Shown here piece by piece: positions 1 to 8,666 of a stretch of 50,790 bases of DNA. The notes beneath the pieces are model-generated. The model saw nothing but the letters and a program-made list of their open reading frames with translations. It ran no database searches and was not told the DNA's origin. This DNA is from RUG191 sp045642225 (GTDB taxonomy: Bacteria > Bacillota > Clostridia > Lachnospirales > Lachnospiraceae), in the NCBI GenBank assembly GCA_045642225.1, contig JAZUIN010000033.1, positions 1 through 50,790 of the forward strand, written 5' to 3'. The translations under genes were made by a program, and so were the position numbers. Position 1 is the stretch's first letter, and every line of letters starts with the position of its first letter.

Positions 1-330
1 AGAGTCTCTGACTCTATAATTACAAGAACGGTTGATATAGAAAATGGAAAACACGCCGTGACTCACTACACTAGATTAAATAGCAACGAGAAATATTCTC
101 TTCTAGAATTGCAATTAGAAACAGGACGAACTCATCAAATACGAGTTCATATGAAATATATAAACCATCCTATAATAGGCGACTACATTTACAATCCAAA
201 CTATGAAGATATCAAGCGCCAAGCGCTTCACTCTTACAAGCTAGAATTTATGCATCCTATAACTCATAAAGCTTTAGAAATAATAGCACCTTTGCCTGAT
301 GATATGTCAGGTATTATAAATGTAAAATAA
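1..330 (+). CDS. RluA-family 23S rRNA/tRNA pseudouridine synthase, C-terminal fragment
   Basis: The reading frame is open from the first base of the window, so this is the 3' end of a gene that begins outside it. The fragment contains ETGRTHQIRVHM (about residues 40-51), the conserved C-terminal signature of RluA/RluD-type synthases, followed by HPIIGDYIY, also typical of the family. These enzymes isomerise uridine to pseudouridine in structured RNA. The catalytic Asp motif lies upstream and is not visible, so target specificity (RluA, C or D) cannot be assigned. A GTG at 58 is only an internal codon. The gene ends just before a bidirectional terminator shared with trpS. Confidence 0.9.
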   Translation, partial: RVSDSIITRTVDIENGKHAVTHYTRLNSNEKYSLLELQLETGRTHQIRVHMKYINHPIIGDYIYNPNYEDIKRQALHSYKLEFMHPITHKALEIIAPLPDDMSGIINVK

Positions 331-361
331 AAACTCCTAACTTATGCCATGTTAGGAGTTT
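331..361. terminator. Bidirectional Rho-independent terminator between the pseudouridine synthase gene and trpS
   Basis: A perfect 11-bp stem (AAACTCCTAAC / GTTAGGAGTTT) encloses a 9-nt loop. Read on the minus strand it is followed by TTTTTATTTT, a strong U-tract for trpS. Read on the plus strand it is followed by the weaker TATTTG. Confidence 0.85.
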
Positions 362-369
362 ATTTGTTA

Positions 370-1377
370 CTATCTGATTTTGTCTGTAAGACCTACCTTT
401 TTCTTAACCTTACGTAATGTCTTGTTAGCAAAATATGAAGCTTTATCATCATTCTCTTTGATACATTCATCTATAAAGGCTTTGTCCTTCATAAGTCTTT
501 CATATTCACTTTGTAAAGGTGCAAGCTCTGCTGCAACTGCTTCACCAACAGCCATCTTGAAATCGCCATAACCTTTACCTTCAAATTCTTTCTCAATCTC
601 TTCAACAGTCTTATTTGATACGCAACCATAAATATCCATCAAATTGCTAATACCTGGTTTGTTTTCAGAATCGTATTTTACACATGCATCAGAGTCTGTC
701 ACAGCCTTTTTAAACTTACGAATAATAGTATCCTTATCATCCGTTAGCAAAATTGTTGCATTAACATTTTCATCAGACTTAGACATCTTCTTCGTAGGCT
801 CTTGAAGAGACATTATCTTAGCACCACGCTTACCTTCATAATATTCAGGAATCTTGAATACATCGCCATATACACCGTTAAATCTTGATGCTATATCTCT
901 TGTTATCTCAAGATGCTGCTTCTGGTCCTTACCTACAGGAACAACGTCTGTTTGATAAAGTAAAATGTCTGACGCCATAAGGACAGGATATGTATAAAGT
1001 CCAGCATTGATATTATCAGAATGCTTACTTGCCTTGTCCTTAAATTGTGTCATTCTATTCAATTCGCCCATATATGTAAAGCAGTCTAGAATCCAAGCTA
1101 ATTCTGCGTGTGCAGACACATGCGATTGATAATAGATGCAATTTGCTTTAGGATCAAGCCCTGCAGCACAATAAAGCGCATATAATTTACGAGCATTTTG
1201 TCTAAACTCAGTTGGATTTTGTCTAACTGTAAGTGAATGTAAATCCATTACTCCGAAGAAGCATTCAAACTCTTCATTAAGATTTACCCAATTCTTAAGC
1301 GCTCCTAAATAATTACCTAAAGTCAACGAACCTGTTGCTTGCATACCTGAATATAATATTTTCTTGCTATCACTCAT
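370..1377 (-). CDS. trpS: Tryptophan--tRNA ligase
   Basis: This class I aminoacyl-tRNA synthetase charges tRNA-Trp in the cytoplasm. The HIGH-equivalent segment TLGNYLGA lies near residues 19-26, with Thr at the first position as in Bacillus-type enzymes. The KMSKS loop is intact in KKMSKSDEN near residue 195. Length (335 aa) fits the family. GAAAGAG precedes the ATG as ribosome binding site. It is last in a run with the DUF5662-like, TraX-like and GH13-like genes and ends at the bidirectional terminator. No T-box leader can fit in the 30-bp gap upstream, so any tryptophan control would have to act at the distant operon promoter. Confidence 0.97.
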   Translation of the reverse strand: MSDSKKILYSGMQATGSLTLGNYLGALKNWVNLNEEFECFFGVMDLHSLTVRQNPTEFRQNARKLYALYCAAGLDPKANCIYYQSHVSAHAELAWILDCFTYMGELNRMTQFKDKASKHSDNINAGLYTYPVLMASDILLYQTDVVPVGKDQKQHLEITRDIASRFNGVYGDVFKIPEYYEGKRGAKIMSLQEPTKKMSKSDENVNATILLTDDKDTIIRKFKKAVTDSDACVKYDSENKPGISNLMDIYGCVSNKTVEEIEKEFEGKGYGDFKMAVGEAVAAELAPLQSEYERLMKDKAFIDECIKENDDKASYFANKTLRKVKKKVGLTDKIR

Positions 1378-1407
1378 AATGTCACTCTTTCTAATTTATA
1401 TTATAAA

Positions 1408-2163
1408 TTATTTATTTTTCTTAGTCTTGTTTTTCAAATTCTGTTTAACTTCTATAGCTTTTTGCTTACCGCTATCTTTGAAATATTGTACTCTTTGCTT
1501 TCTGTTTTGTTTCCTGATAGCTTTTTTCTCTTGCTTCTTTGCTATAGATTTTTGCTTTCTAGCGTCTTTCTTTTTTACTTTGAAGTCGCTAACTTTGCTT
1601 TTTACTGATTTGACGAATTTAACCTTGCGGTCATTTCTTAATATTTCTTTTCGAATGTATGCGTTAGTTGCCTCTTCACCGTTATCAGCAAGATATGTAA
1701 GTAACATTTCTAATAACGCTTGTGTATCTGGATGCATCATGTAACGCTTCTTGCCATTCTTGAAATATTCTAAAGCACTTGCATCTGTATATTTATCCTT
1801 CTGATAAACCTTACTTGCTGCTACTCTATCAATATACATTTCAACAACATATTCTACTGGCATCTTATTTCCTTCAATAGGATGTCCAGTCTTTAACGTA
1901 TAATCTATCCAATATTCAAAATGATGCTTGTTGCGTCCCTTGTGATGTAACCATGCACGAGAAACACCATTCTTCTGTCTTTCTACATTATTAGGACTTT
2001 GTGTACCCGCATAATATAAGCATCCTGGTATAAATTCTATAGGATTATATTTGGATAAGTCATGCATCATACCTTGATAATACAGTCCCACTTCAAAGCA
2101 TCCTCTTCTAACTAATTTCTTGTGTCTTGTAATAGTCTTTAGATGTCCTATTGGATTAAACAT
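1408..2163 (-). CDS. DUF5662-like protein of unknown function with basic C-terminal tail
   Basis: The 251-aa product has a conserved-looking His-rich N-terminal half, with H(x)DLSKYNP near residue 34 and WLHHKGRNKHHFEYW near residues 71-85. This resembles the family I know as DUF5662; that assignment is from memory. The clustered His and Asp residues suggest a metal-binding or HD-like site, which is inference. The last 65 or so residues are almost entirely Lys, Arg and Gln and are probably disordered and nucleic-acid or membrane-surface binding. AGAGAGG precedes the ATG. It lies 12 bp after the TraX-like gene and 30 bp before trpS, so it is almost certainly co-transcribed with both. Confidence 0.6.
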   Translation of the reverse strand: MFNPIGHLKTITRHKKLVRRGCFEVGLYYQGMMHDLSKYNPIEFIPGCLYYAGTQSPNNVERQKNGVSRAWLHHKGRNKHHFEYWIDYTLKTGHPIEGNKMPVEYVVEMYIDRVAASKVYQKDKYTDASALEYFKNGKKRYMMHPDTQALLEMLLTYLADNGEEATNAYIRKEILRNDRKVKFVKSVKSKVSDFKVKKKDARKQKSIAKKQEKKAIRKQNRKQRVQYFKDSGKQKAIEVKQNLKNKTKKNK

Positions 2164-2175
2164 ATAAATACCTCT

Positions 2176-2856
2176 CTATATAAATTTAATTAAAGCTAAT
2201 ATAAATAAATGTGCTGGATAAAAAATGTAAAACAACCATTTATATTTCTTAGAAGAAACTCCTTGCTCTCCGTTATACAAAAGTATAGGAATCAAGGCTA
2301 ATAGTGCACAAACGGCAACATCTACGTTAAATGCCAAGAAATATGCCATTCCCATAATAACTGCTGTATACAAAGGATATTTCTTGAAATAATACATACA
2401 GATAATAACTATTATTCCAGTATGTCCATAAGAGAAAAATGCAAAATGTGCAATTACACAGCCTCCAATAACTGCAAGCACTTGTACTAGTACACCAAGA
2501 TACATATTCTTGATCAAATACGCCTTATTAAGTAACACTAGCACCATAAGCCCCATGAACAGTTCGAAAAATATATTTTGCTTCTTAAGATAAATATATT
2601 CTCCAAAGAATGCATAATCGTATACAACTTCTGAAATAAAAGCAAACATCAGAAGACGCATTGCATATTTTCTTATATCACTTGTATGCTTAAAGCCCTC
2701 TGTTAATAAAAATGCAAATATCGGAAATGATATTCTACCAATTAATCTAAGCACTGAAATTTCTGGAAAGAACAACTGACCAATATGATCTATTAGCATT
2801 GCAATTACTGCAATCCATTTCAAGGTAGAACCATTAAAAATCTTAGCGTTATCCAT
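2176..2856 (-). CDS. TraX-family integral membrane protein
   Basis: A 226-aa, strongly hydrophobic protein with about seven predicted membrane segments. The N-terminal pattern STLKWIAVIAMLIDHIG followed by LRLIGRISFPIFAFLLTEGF is the TraX family signature. In F plasmids TraX acetylates pilin; chromosomal homologues in clostridia are widespread and probably modify a surface polymer, but no substrate is shown here. No conjugation genes are nearby, so a role in transfer is unlikely. Its ATG overlaps the stop codon of the upstream GH13-like gene (TAATG), which indicates translational coupling. Confidence 0.8.
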   Translation of the reverse strand: MDNAKIFNGSTLKWIAVIAMLIDHIGQLFFPEISVLRLIGRISFPIFAFLLTEGFKHTSDIRKYAMRLLMFAFISEVVYDYAFFGEYIYLKKQNIFFELFMGLMVLVLLNKAYLIKNMYLGVLVQVLAVIGGCVIAHFAFFSYGHTGIIVIICMYYFKKYPLYTAVIMGMAYFLAFNVDVAVCALLALIPILLYNGEQGVSSKKYKWLFYIFYPAHLFILALIKFI

Positions 2857-4739
2857 TATTTCTTCTCTTTGATAATTTCTATTTTGTCTTTTGTAATTTT
2901 GGTATCTTTACCAACTAGAATAGTTATTGAGCCACCAGGAACTGATATGTATTGTTGACCTTCAACATATTCTAATTCATTAAAGCCTGTAATTGTATTA
3001 CAAGTCTTATACCACTTCTTGTTGCCTCTCATACGAGGCAAAGCAAAGCTTTCTTCATCATAGTGAAAATTATAACAAACCATTACATGATCCTTATTAT
3101 CATCTAATGAATATTCACCCGCATATAAAACACCAATTGCTTTCTTCTCATTGCCAATTCCCATCATCCAAGGCTCTCTACCATGATATGACAAATCAGG
3201 CATACCCGTATGATGATAATCATTCATATGCATTGGCTCTTCTAGTCTAATTACTGGATTGTCTTTTCTGAATTGTATCATTGTTTTTGTAAATTCTCTA
3301 AGCTCAGTAGCGAACTTATTCTTCGAAAAATTAATCCAGCCAACAGGGTTATCTTGACAATAAATGTTATTATTACCCTTCTGAGAATTACCAATCTCAT
3401 CTCCTGCCAAAATAAGTGGAATACTCTGTCCAAGCAATACAGCCGCTATTGCAGTCTTCGCGTTGTTCAAACGAATTGTATTAATGTATTTGTTGTTAGT
3501 CTTGCCTTCTACACCATAGTTATTACTAAAGTTGAAATTATTGCCATCTCTATTATCTTCGCCATTATCTTCGTTATGCTTCTCGCCATATGAAAAAGAA
3601 TCATACAAAGTAAAACCGCTTGAATTGGCAGCATAATTCACAAAACCAAACTTATCATTTTGTCTCTTAAGATTATTAGTAAGCTCTGAAATACTTCCAT
3701 CGAAATGATTCTGCAAGCCTCTAAGTGCATACAAGAATTCGTCATTACTAATAAATAAATGCTTATCGCCTTTCTCTCTTACAAGTAATTCAAAAGGATA
3801 TTCATGATGGAAAATCTTAAGCTCTGACAAATATGGATTTGTAGAAATCTTGTCTATTGGTAGCTCATTTCCAAGAACATGTATACCATCAATTCTATAA
3901 TTCTTAACCCAATGAATCATTGATTGAATCTGAAGCTCTTCGTCTATAGTATTATCAAAAGCCATTTCCATAATAACTTCTAAACCACGACCATGCATCT
4001 CGTCAATCATGTATTTCATATTATAGCTTGCATTTTGCCCACCAAAATATGATGCTTTTGGTGCAAAATAATTACCGTTGCTGTATCCCCAATAATTAGT
4101 CTTATCGATATCCTCAACAACAGTTTGTATCTTGAAATTCTTATCCATAACGGAGGTTTCGACTAATTCAATTTCTTCAAATTCATATAACGGTTGAAAC
4201 TCAATAGATGTAACACCTAAATCAACCATTTCATCTAAGCATTTGATAATGCCTTTGTAATTACCTTTGTCCCATCTATTAAGACCATGTTGCATTGTAT
4301 AGCCTCTCATATGAAGCTTATACATTATCATGTCTTTCGGCTCTATTGGTTTGAAATCATTATTCTTCCACTCATAATCATCAACTGCAATACCACTATA
4401 AATTTTGTATTCTGTTTCTGCACGGCTCTTGTCATTCCATACTTCACGACCAATAATACGTGATGCGTATTCGTCGACTGTATCTTTGCCATCTCTATGT
4501 ATTAGATAGCAAATATCTTCTGGCTTAAAGCCCTTAACAGCTACAGAATTAACATTTCCAATCTTGTACTCAGAAACTACTCTCTCTAACAATTTATGAT
4601 TCTTAACGTCGTATATATCTATATAAGATTCTTCCTTAGTCTCTGTCTTGTAGGTAAATTCAATCCATTCACCATCAAGGAAAACCCCATATCCATTATA
4701 CAACCCCTGTCTTATTTCCATTTCATGTCCTACTTTCAT
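2856..4739 (-). CDS. Glycoside hydrolase family 13 (isoamylase/GlgX-like) protein with degenerate active site
   Basis: The 627-aa protein has a CBM48-like N-terminal beta domain (about residues 1-125), a GH13 barrel and a C-terminal beta domain. Clear GlgX/pullulanase hallmarks are YKLHMRGYTMQ, GFTLYDSFSYGEKHNE and LAGDEIGNSQKGNNNIYCQDN. The catalytic regions are not conserved. Region I reads EMAFDNT where DVVYNH is expected. Region II reads RIDGIHVLGNE where DGFRFDL is expected, so the Arg and the Asp nucleophile are gone. Region IV reads ANSSGF where AHDGF is expected. I also see no convincing general acid. It is therefore probably a non-catalytic sugar-binding or regulatory protein. Translation may start instead at the ATG at 4721, which has AGTAGGAC upstream. 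It heads the operon with TraX-like, DUF5662-like and trpS genes. Confidence 0.8.
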   Translation of the reverse strand: MKVGHEMEIRQGLYNGYGVFLDGEWIEFTYKTETKEESYIDIYDVKNHKLLERVVSEYKIGNVNSVAVKGFKPEDICYLIHRDGKDTVDEYASRIIGREVWNDKSRAETEYKIYSGIAVDDYEWKNNDFKPIEPKDMIMYKLHMRGYTMQHGLNRWDKGNYKGIIKCLDEMVDLGVTSIEFQPLYEFEEIELVETSVMDKNFKIQTVVEDIDKTNYWGYSNGNYFAPKASYFGGQNASYNMKYMIDEMHGRGLEVIMEMAFDNTIDEELQIQSMIHWVKNYRIDGIHVLGNELPIDKISTNPYLSELKIFHHEYPFELLVREKGDKHLFISNDEFLYALRGLQNHFDGSISELTNNLKRQNDKFGFVNYAANSSGFTLYDSFSYGEKHNEDNGEDNRDGNNFNFSNNYGVEGKTNNKYINTIRLNNAKTAIAAVLLGQSIPLILAGDEIGNSQKGNNNIYCQDNPVGWINFSKNKFATELREFTKTMIQFRKDNPVIRLEEPMHMNDYHHTGMPDLSYHGREPWMMGIGNEKKAIGVLYAGEYSLDDNKDHVMVCYNFHYDEESFALPRMRGNKKWYKTCNTITGFNELEYVEGQQYISVPGGSITILVGKDTKITKDKIEIIKEKK

Positions 4740-4767
4740 TAATTAGCACGTATTTACATACAGATTT

Positions 4768-4773
4768 ATTATA
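4768..4773 (-). promoter_or_regulatory. Extended -10 promoter of the GH13-like/trpS operon
   Basis: On the minus strand the sequence TGTTATAAT gives a perfect TATAAT with an upstream TGn extension, about 30 bp before the first possible start codon. No good -35 is visible at 17 bp, consistent with an extended -10 promoter. It lies back to back with the promoter of the DUF1292 gene. Confidence 0.45.
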
Positions 4774-4782
4774 ACACAACTA

Positions 4783-4811
4783 TTGCTTTTTATGGAAATT
4801 TTAATTATAAT
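4783..4811 (+). promoter_or_regulatory. Sigma-A promoter of the DUF1292 gene
   Basis: TTGCTT (4783-4788) and a perfect TATAAT (4806-4811) are separated by 17 bp. The ATG of the DUF1292 gene is 59 bp further on. Confidence 0.6.
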
Positions 4812-4869
4812 TTTTAAAATATAATTTGGTATATAAAATCGACATATTTCAAAGGAAAAAGGAGCTATT

Positions 4870-5163
4870 ATGGGTAAGAATAACAACGAAAATGAAATTG
4901 ATGATGATGTAATGGTAACAATCAATCTTGATGGCGAAGATTTAGATTGCGAAATTCTAACTATATTTGACGTAAATGATCAAGATTATATCGTTCTAAT
5001 GCCCGTTGACGAAAACGGCGAGCCTTTAGATGACACACTTGTATACATTTATCGCTTCTACGAAGAAGAAGGCGAAGAACCACGCCTAGACAACATTCAA
5101 ACAGATGAAGAATACGAAGCAGTTAACAAGCGCTTCGAAGAATTATTAGACGAAGTTGAATAA
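4870..5163 (+). CDS. DUF1292 family acidic protein
   Basis: A 97-aa, strongly acidic protein with the pattern ILTIFDVNDQDYIVLMP followed by a YRFYEE segment, as in DUF1292 proteins such as Bacillus YrzB. Function is unknown. In many Firmicutes this family is next to yrrK/yrzL and alaS, but here it stands alone between divergent and convergent neighbours. GGAG at 4861-4864 is the ribosome binding site, a clear promoter lies upstream and a strong terminator lies 37 bp downstream, so it is a single-gene transcript. Confidence 0.8.
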   Translation: MGKNNNENEIDDDVMVTINLDGEDLDCEILTIFDVNDQDYIVLMPVDENGEPLDDTLVYIYRFYEEEGEEPRLDNIQTDEEYEAVNKRFEELLDEVE

Positions 5164-5199
5164 TAAATGTTATATAATCAAACAGAATCTAACGCTATT

Positions 5200-5227
5200 G
5201 CTCCTTGGTTTATCAAGGAGCTTTTTT
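5200..5227 (+). terminator. Rho-independent terminator of the DUF1292 gene
   Basis: An 8-bp stem GCTCCTTG / CAAGGAGC with a 6-nt loop is followed by TTTTTT on the plus strand. Its right arm lies inside the last codons of the convergent helicase gene (stop at 5213-5215). Read from the minus strand there is no U-tract, so it serves only the plus-strand gene. Confidence 0.85.
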
Positions 5228-7015
5228 CATTTCATCAATAAATCTGCTAGGGAACAACCTTTCATTATTGCGATTATTGATGTAACAAATATTTAGCGTG
5301 CTCTTAGCTCTAGTCATTGCAACATAAAACATTCGCCGCTCCTCCTCTAACATTTTCTCATCCTCTGCTTTCTTAGACGGAGTTACACCTTCGCATACAT
5401 CTATAAGATATACCTTGTCAAATTCTAGTCCTTTAGAGCCGTGAAATGTATGAAGAAACACCCTATTTACTATCTCTTCTTTGTTATTTTCGTTAAAATT
5501 TTCACGAACCTTTATGTCCTCTAGCATTATTCTAATACTTCGATGTTCCCTCGCTAGAGAAGTTATCTCATCTAATATCTTCATATATTCGTCGTATTGC
5601 TTTTTCGAAGCTGCATATTCCTTTATAAAATCATCATACCCAATTCGCTTTCTCACATAAATCACAGCAGAACTTGGCAGCATATTTTTTATTCTAGAAA
5701 TATCTTTCTCTAGTTCATATACCCTTTGCTTCATATATGGCTTATCATTATAGAATTTGATTATATCTTTGAATTTGACATTTTCCCTATCAATACTTGC
5801 TCTATGTATATAACGATTAGGCTTATTGTAAATCCTAAGAAAATCCTCTCGACTTCCTCCAAAAAGCGCTATATTAAAATAACTAATTACGTCTCGAAAA
5901 ATCCAATGCTCATATATCGTCTTCGACTCTTCTTTCTGGAAGAAATCAATCCCCTTTTTCTTAAGTAAACTCGATACAAGTGCTGCTTGATTTCTATTGC
6001 GAAATAACACTGCTGTTGTAGAATTCACATCTGACATTATCTCTTTCTCTATCGAGTCAACCACCCACTTTGCCTCTTCAACATCTGTCTTAAATGCAAA
6101 TACTCTAACCTCTCCTTCTTCTTTGGAGTTAGCCTTAATATCTTTATCAAAACGCGTCTTGTTATTATTAATCACATTGCTTGCACTAGAAACTATAGCG
6201 CTTTTTGAACGATAATTAATTGACAAGCGAATAACCTTGCAGGCTGAAAATGTATTTGGAAAGTCCATCATAATGCTTGGATTTGCACCGCGAAAGCCAT
6301 AAATAGACTGGTCATCATCCCCAACAGCAAATATATTCTCGTCAACTGCAAGAAGCTTAACAATCTCAAACTGAACATCATTCATGTCCTGCATTTCATC
6401 GATTAGGTAATAACTAAACTTCTTCTGCCACTTTTGTAAAATGCTTTTGTTCTCCCTAAACATTTTCTCTGTCATAAGAAGCATATCGTCAAAGTCTAGC
6501 TTATCGAAATCACGCTTCATTTTATTATATGTATTGTATATTTTTATAAATTTGGGTTTTGATATACTTTTTACTTCGTATTCTTCTAGTGATGTTTTCG
6601 TATTATTAATAAAACTAATTTCTTTGTAAATAGCAGAAAAATCATCATCATTTTCTACCCTTATATTGCAAGCCTTGAAAACCTCTTTTAGAAATTTAAC
6701 AAGACTATTTCCCTGCAAAATGGACTTACTATCAAGATGCATTTCTTGCTTCAAAATCTGAAAAAACACAGAATGAAACGTACCGAAATTAACACCACTT
6801 AAACCCGCTAATTTCATAAAGCGATTCTTCATTTCAAGTGCTGCATCCTTTGTAAATGTAATTACTAAAATTTGCTCTTGGGGAACTTTAATATCACAAC
6901 ATAGATATTTAATTCGATTAACTAAGACTGTGGTTTTACCACTTCCTGGACCTGCAAGACATAGACAAGGTCCTTGATTAAAATGTACAGCTTCTAATTG
7001 ATTTTGATCAAGCAT
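5213..7015 (-). CDS. UvrD/PcrA-like superfamily 1 DNA helicase
   Basis: A 600-aa ATP-dependent 3'-5' helicase of the UvrD/Rep type. Motifs in order are Walker A AGPGSGKTT (about 21-29), motif Ia VITFTKDAALEMKNR, Walker B LIDEMQDMN (about 203-211, with Met where Phe is usual), GDDDQSIYGFRGA, INYRS, HGSKGLEFDKVYLI and the motif VI segment RRMFYVAMTRA. It is about 120 residues shorter than PcrA, lacking much of the 1B/2B insertions and the C-terminal extension, so I do not assign uvrD or pcrA. It is monocistronic with its own promoter at 7050-7077, and its 3' end overlaps the terminator of the convergent DUF1292 gene. Confidence 0.9.
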   Translation of the reverse strand: MLDQNQLEAVHFNQGPCLCLAGPGSGKTTVLVNRIKYLCCDIKVPQEQILVITFTKDAALEMKNRFMKLAGLSGVNFGTFHSVFFQILKQEMHLDSKSILQGNSLVKFLKEVFKACNIRVENDDDFSAIYKEISFINNTKTSLEEYEVKSISKPKFIKIYNTYNKMKRDFDKLDFDDMLLMTEKMFRENKSILQKWQKKFSYYLIDEMQDMNDVQFEIVKLLAVDENIFAVGDDDQSIYGFRGANPSIMMDFPNTFSACKVIRLSINYRSKSAIVSSASNVINNNKTRFDKDIKANSKEEGEVRVFAFKTDVEEAKWVVDSIEKEIMSDVNSTTAVLFRNRNQAALVSSLLKKKGIDFFQKEESKTIYEHWIFRDVISYFNIALFGGSREDFLRIYNKPNRYIHRASIDRENVKFKDIIKFYNDKPYMKQRVYELEKDISRIKNMLPSSAVIYVRKRIGYDDFIKEYAASKKQYDEYMKILDEITSLAREHRSIRIMLEDIKVRENFNENNKEEIVNRVFLHTFHGSKGLEFDKVYLIDVCEGVTPSKKAEDEKMLEEERRMFYVAMTRAKSTLNICYINNRNNERLFPSRFIDEMKKAP

Positions 7016-7049
7016 AAAACTCCTTTGCTCGATCTTGGCGAATAAATAT

Positions 7050-7077
7050 ATTATACATAATTTAAGTCAAACATCAA
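7050..7077 (-). promoter_or_regulatory. Promoter of the UvrD-like helicase gene
   Basis: On the minus strand TTGATG (7072-7077) and TATAAT (7050-7055) are separated by 16 bp, with TG just before the -10. The -35 immediately follows the U-tract of the gltX terminator, so the transcription units are packed end to end. Confidence 0.55.
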
Positions 7078-7078
7078 G

Positions 7079-7119
7079 AAAAAACGACTTTAACAATTAT
7101 CTCTAATCGTTAAAGTCGT
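7079..7119 (-). terminator. Rho-independent terminator of gltX
   Basis: On the minus strand an 11-bp perfect stem (ACGACTTTAAC / GTTAAAGTCGT, loop 14 nt) is followed by TTTTTTC. It lies 6 bp after the gltX stop codon and ends the long run of minus-strand genes that starts at 20073. Confidence 0.85.
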
Positions 7120-7124
7120 AAATT

Positions 7125-8576
7125 TTAGCTTAACTTCTCAATAGCTGCTTTAATTCTATTAATAGATTCTTCTTTACCTAGAAGCTCCATCAATTCTGTT
7201 GCTCCTCCTGGTGTCATTTGCTTACCAGAAACTGCCGTACGAATTGGCCACAAAACATATCCATTCTTGTATTCATGTTCCTTTGCAAATGTAACTAACA
7301 TTTGATACAAAGAATCATTAGAATAGTCATCATGAGCTTCAAGTACTGGCAATAACTCTTGAAGTACTTGCAAAGAAGATTCAGGTGTTGTCTTCATCTT
7401 CTTGTGTCTATACATTTCAACATCATATTCTGGAACTGCTTCGAAGAAATCAATATGATTAACAATATCAGGGAATACCTCTATTCTTGTCTTAACCATA
7501 TTGGCAACCTTAACCTTATCAATTGGTCTAGTTATAACTTCGTCAATAATTGGTTCTGCAATCTCGAAGAATTTATCAAAATCCATAGCTTTGATATATT
7601 CGCCATTCATCCATTTCAACTTCACAATATCAAATACTGCTGGCGATTTAGACATATGCTTATAATCGAAGGCTTTGACTAATTCTTCTAGAGAAAAGAT
7701 TTCTTGATTATCTTCAGGGCTCCATCCAAGTAGTGCTACAAAATTAACAATTGCTTCTGTCAAAAAGCCCTGCTCTACTAAATCTTCATAAGAAGAATGT
7801 CCACTTCTTTTGGATAGCTTCTCGTGATTCTCATTTGTAATCAAAGGACAATGCACATAAATAGGAACTTCCCAGCCAAAAGCTTCATATAATCTATTAT
7901 ATTTTGGCGAAGAAGACAAATACTCATTACCACGAACTACATGAGTAATTCCCATCAAATGGTCATCAACTACATTTGCAAAATTATAAGTTGGATATCC
8001 GTCAGACTTAATCAAAATCATATCGTCTAGCTCTGAATTATCAACTGTGATTTCGCCATAAATCTTGTCGTCAAAGCTAGTTGTTCCTGTACGAGGATTA
8101 TTTTGACGAATAACATAAGGAACTCCTGCTTGAAGCTTCGCATCAATCTCTTCCTTAGAAAGTGAAAGACAATGCTTATCGTATACAGAAAATTCTTTGT
8201 CTCCTTCTTGCTTCTTGCAACGTTCTTCTATCTCCTCAGGAGTACAGAAACAATAATATGCTTCACCTTTCTCAATCAATTTCTTAGCATATTCAAGATA
8301 TAAGCCACTATTTTGACGTTCTGATTGAACGTAAGGACCAACACCACCATCCTTGTCAGGACCTTCGTCGTGAATAAGACCTGTTTTCTCAAGTGTTCTA
8401 TAAATAATATCTACTGCGCCTTCTACATAACGCTCTTGGTCAGTATCTTCAATTCTTAAGATGAAGTCTCCATCCTCATGCTTTGTTAATAGATATGCAT
8501 ACAATGCTGTTCTCAAGTTACCAACGTGCATTCTTCCTGTTGGAGAAGGTGCAAATCTTGTTCTAATTTTACTCAT
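7125..8576 (-). CDS. gltX: Glutamate--tRNA ligase
   Basis: A class I synthetase of 483 aa from the chosen start. The N-terminus IRTRFAPSPTGRMHVGNLRT contains the HIGH equivalent HVGN, and HEKLSKRSGHSS is the KMSKS equivalent. In Firmicutes lacking glutaminyl-tRNA synthetase GltX often also charges tRNA-Gln for later amidation, which cannot be decided here. The frame is open to an ATG at 8645, but the family begins at MSKIRTRFAPSP and GAAAGAGAG lies just before the ATG at 8576, so I use that. It follows the coiled-coil membrane gene by 90 bp and ends at a strong terminator. Confidence 0.95.
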   Translation of the reverse strand: MSKIRTRFAPSPTGRMHVGNLRTALYAYLLTKHEDGDFILRIEDTDQERYVEGAVDIIYRTLEKTGLIHDEGPDKDGGVGPYVQSERQNSGLYLEYAKKLIEKGEAYYCFCTPEEIEERCKKQEGDKEFSVYDKHCLSLSKEEIDAKLQAGVPYVIRQNNPRTGTTSFDDKIYGEITVDNSELDDMILIKSDGYPTYNFANVVDDHLMGITHVVRGNEYLSSSPKYNRLYEAFGWEVPIYVHCPLITNENHEKLSKRSGHSSYEDLVEQGFLTEAIVNFVALLGWSPEDNQEIFSLEELVKAFDYKHMSKSPAVFDIVKLKWMNGEYIKAMDFDKFFEIAEPIIDEVITRPIDKVKVANMVKTRIEVFPDIVNHIDFFEAVPEYDVEMYRHKKMKTTPESSLQVLQELLPVLEAHDDYSNDSLYQMLVTFAKEHEYKNGYVLWPIRTAVSGKQMTPGGATELMELLGKEESINRIKAAIEKLS

Positions 8577-8666
8577 ATTATTCTCTCTTTCTACTACAAT
8601 ATTTTTATAATTAATAACCCTTACATCTAGTAAGGAATTATCCATCTATTCTTGCCAGGAAATTCA

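Noticed and set aside
2176..2856. TraX-like gene as a sign of a conjugative element
   Set aside because: No relaxase, coupling protein, integrase or attachment repeats are nearby, and chromosomal TraX homologues are common in clostridia.
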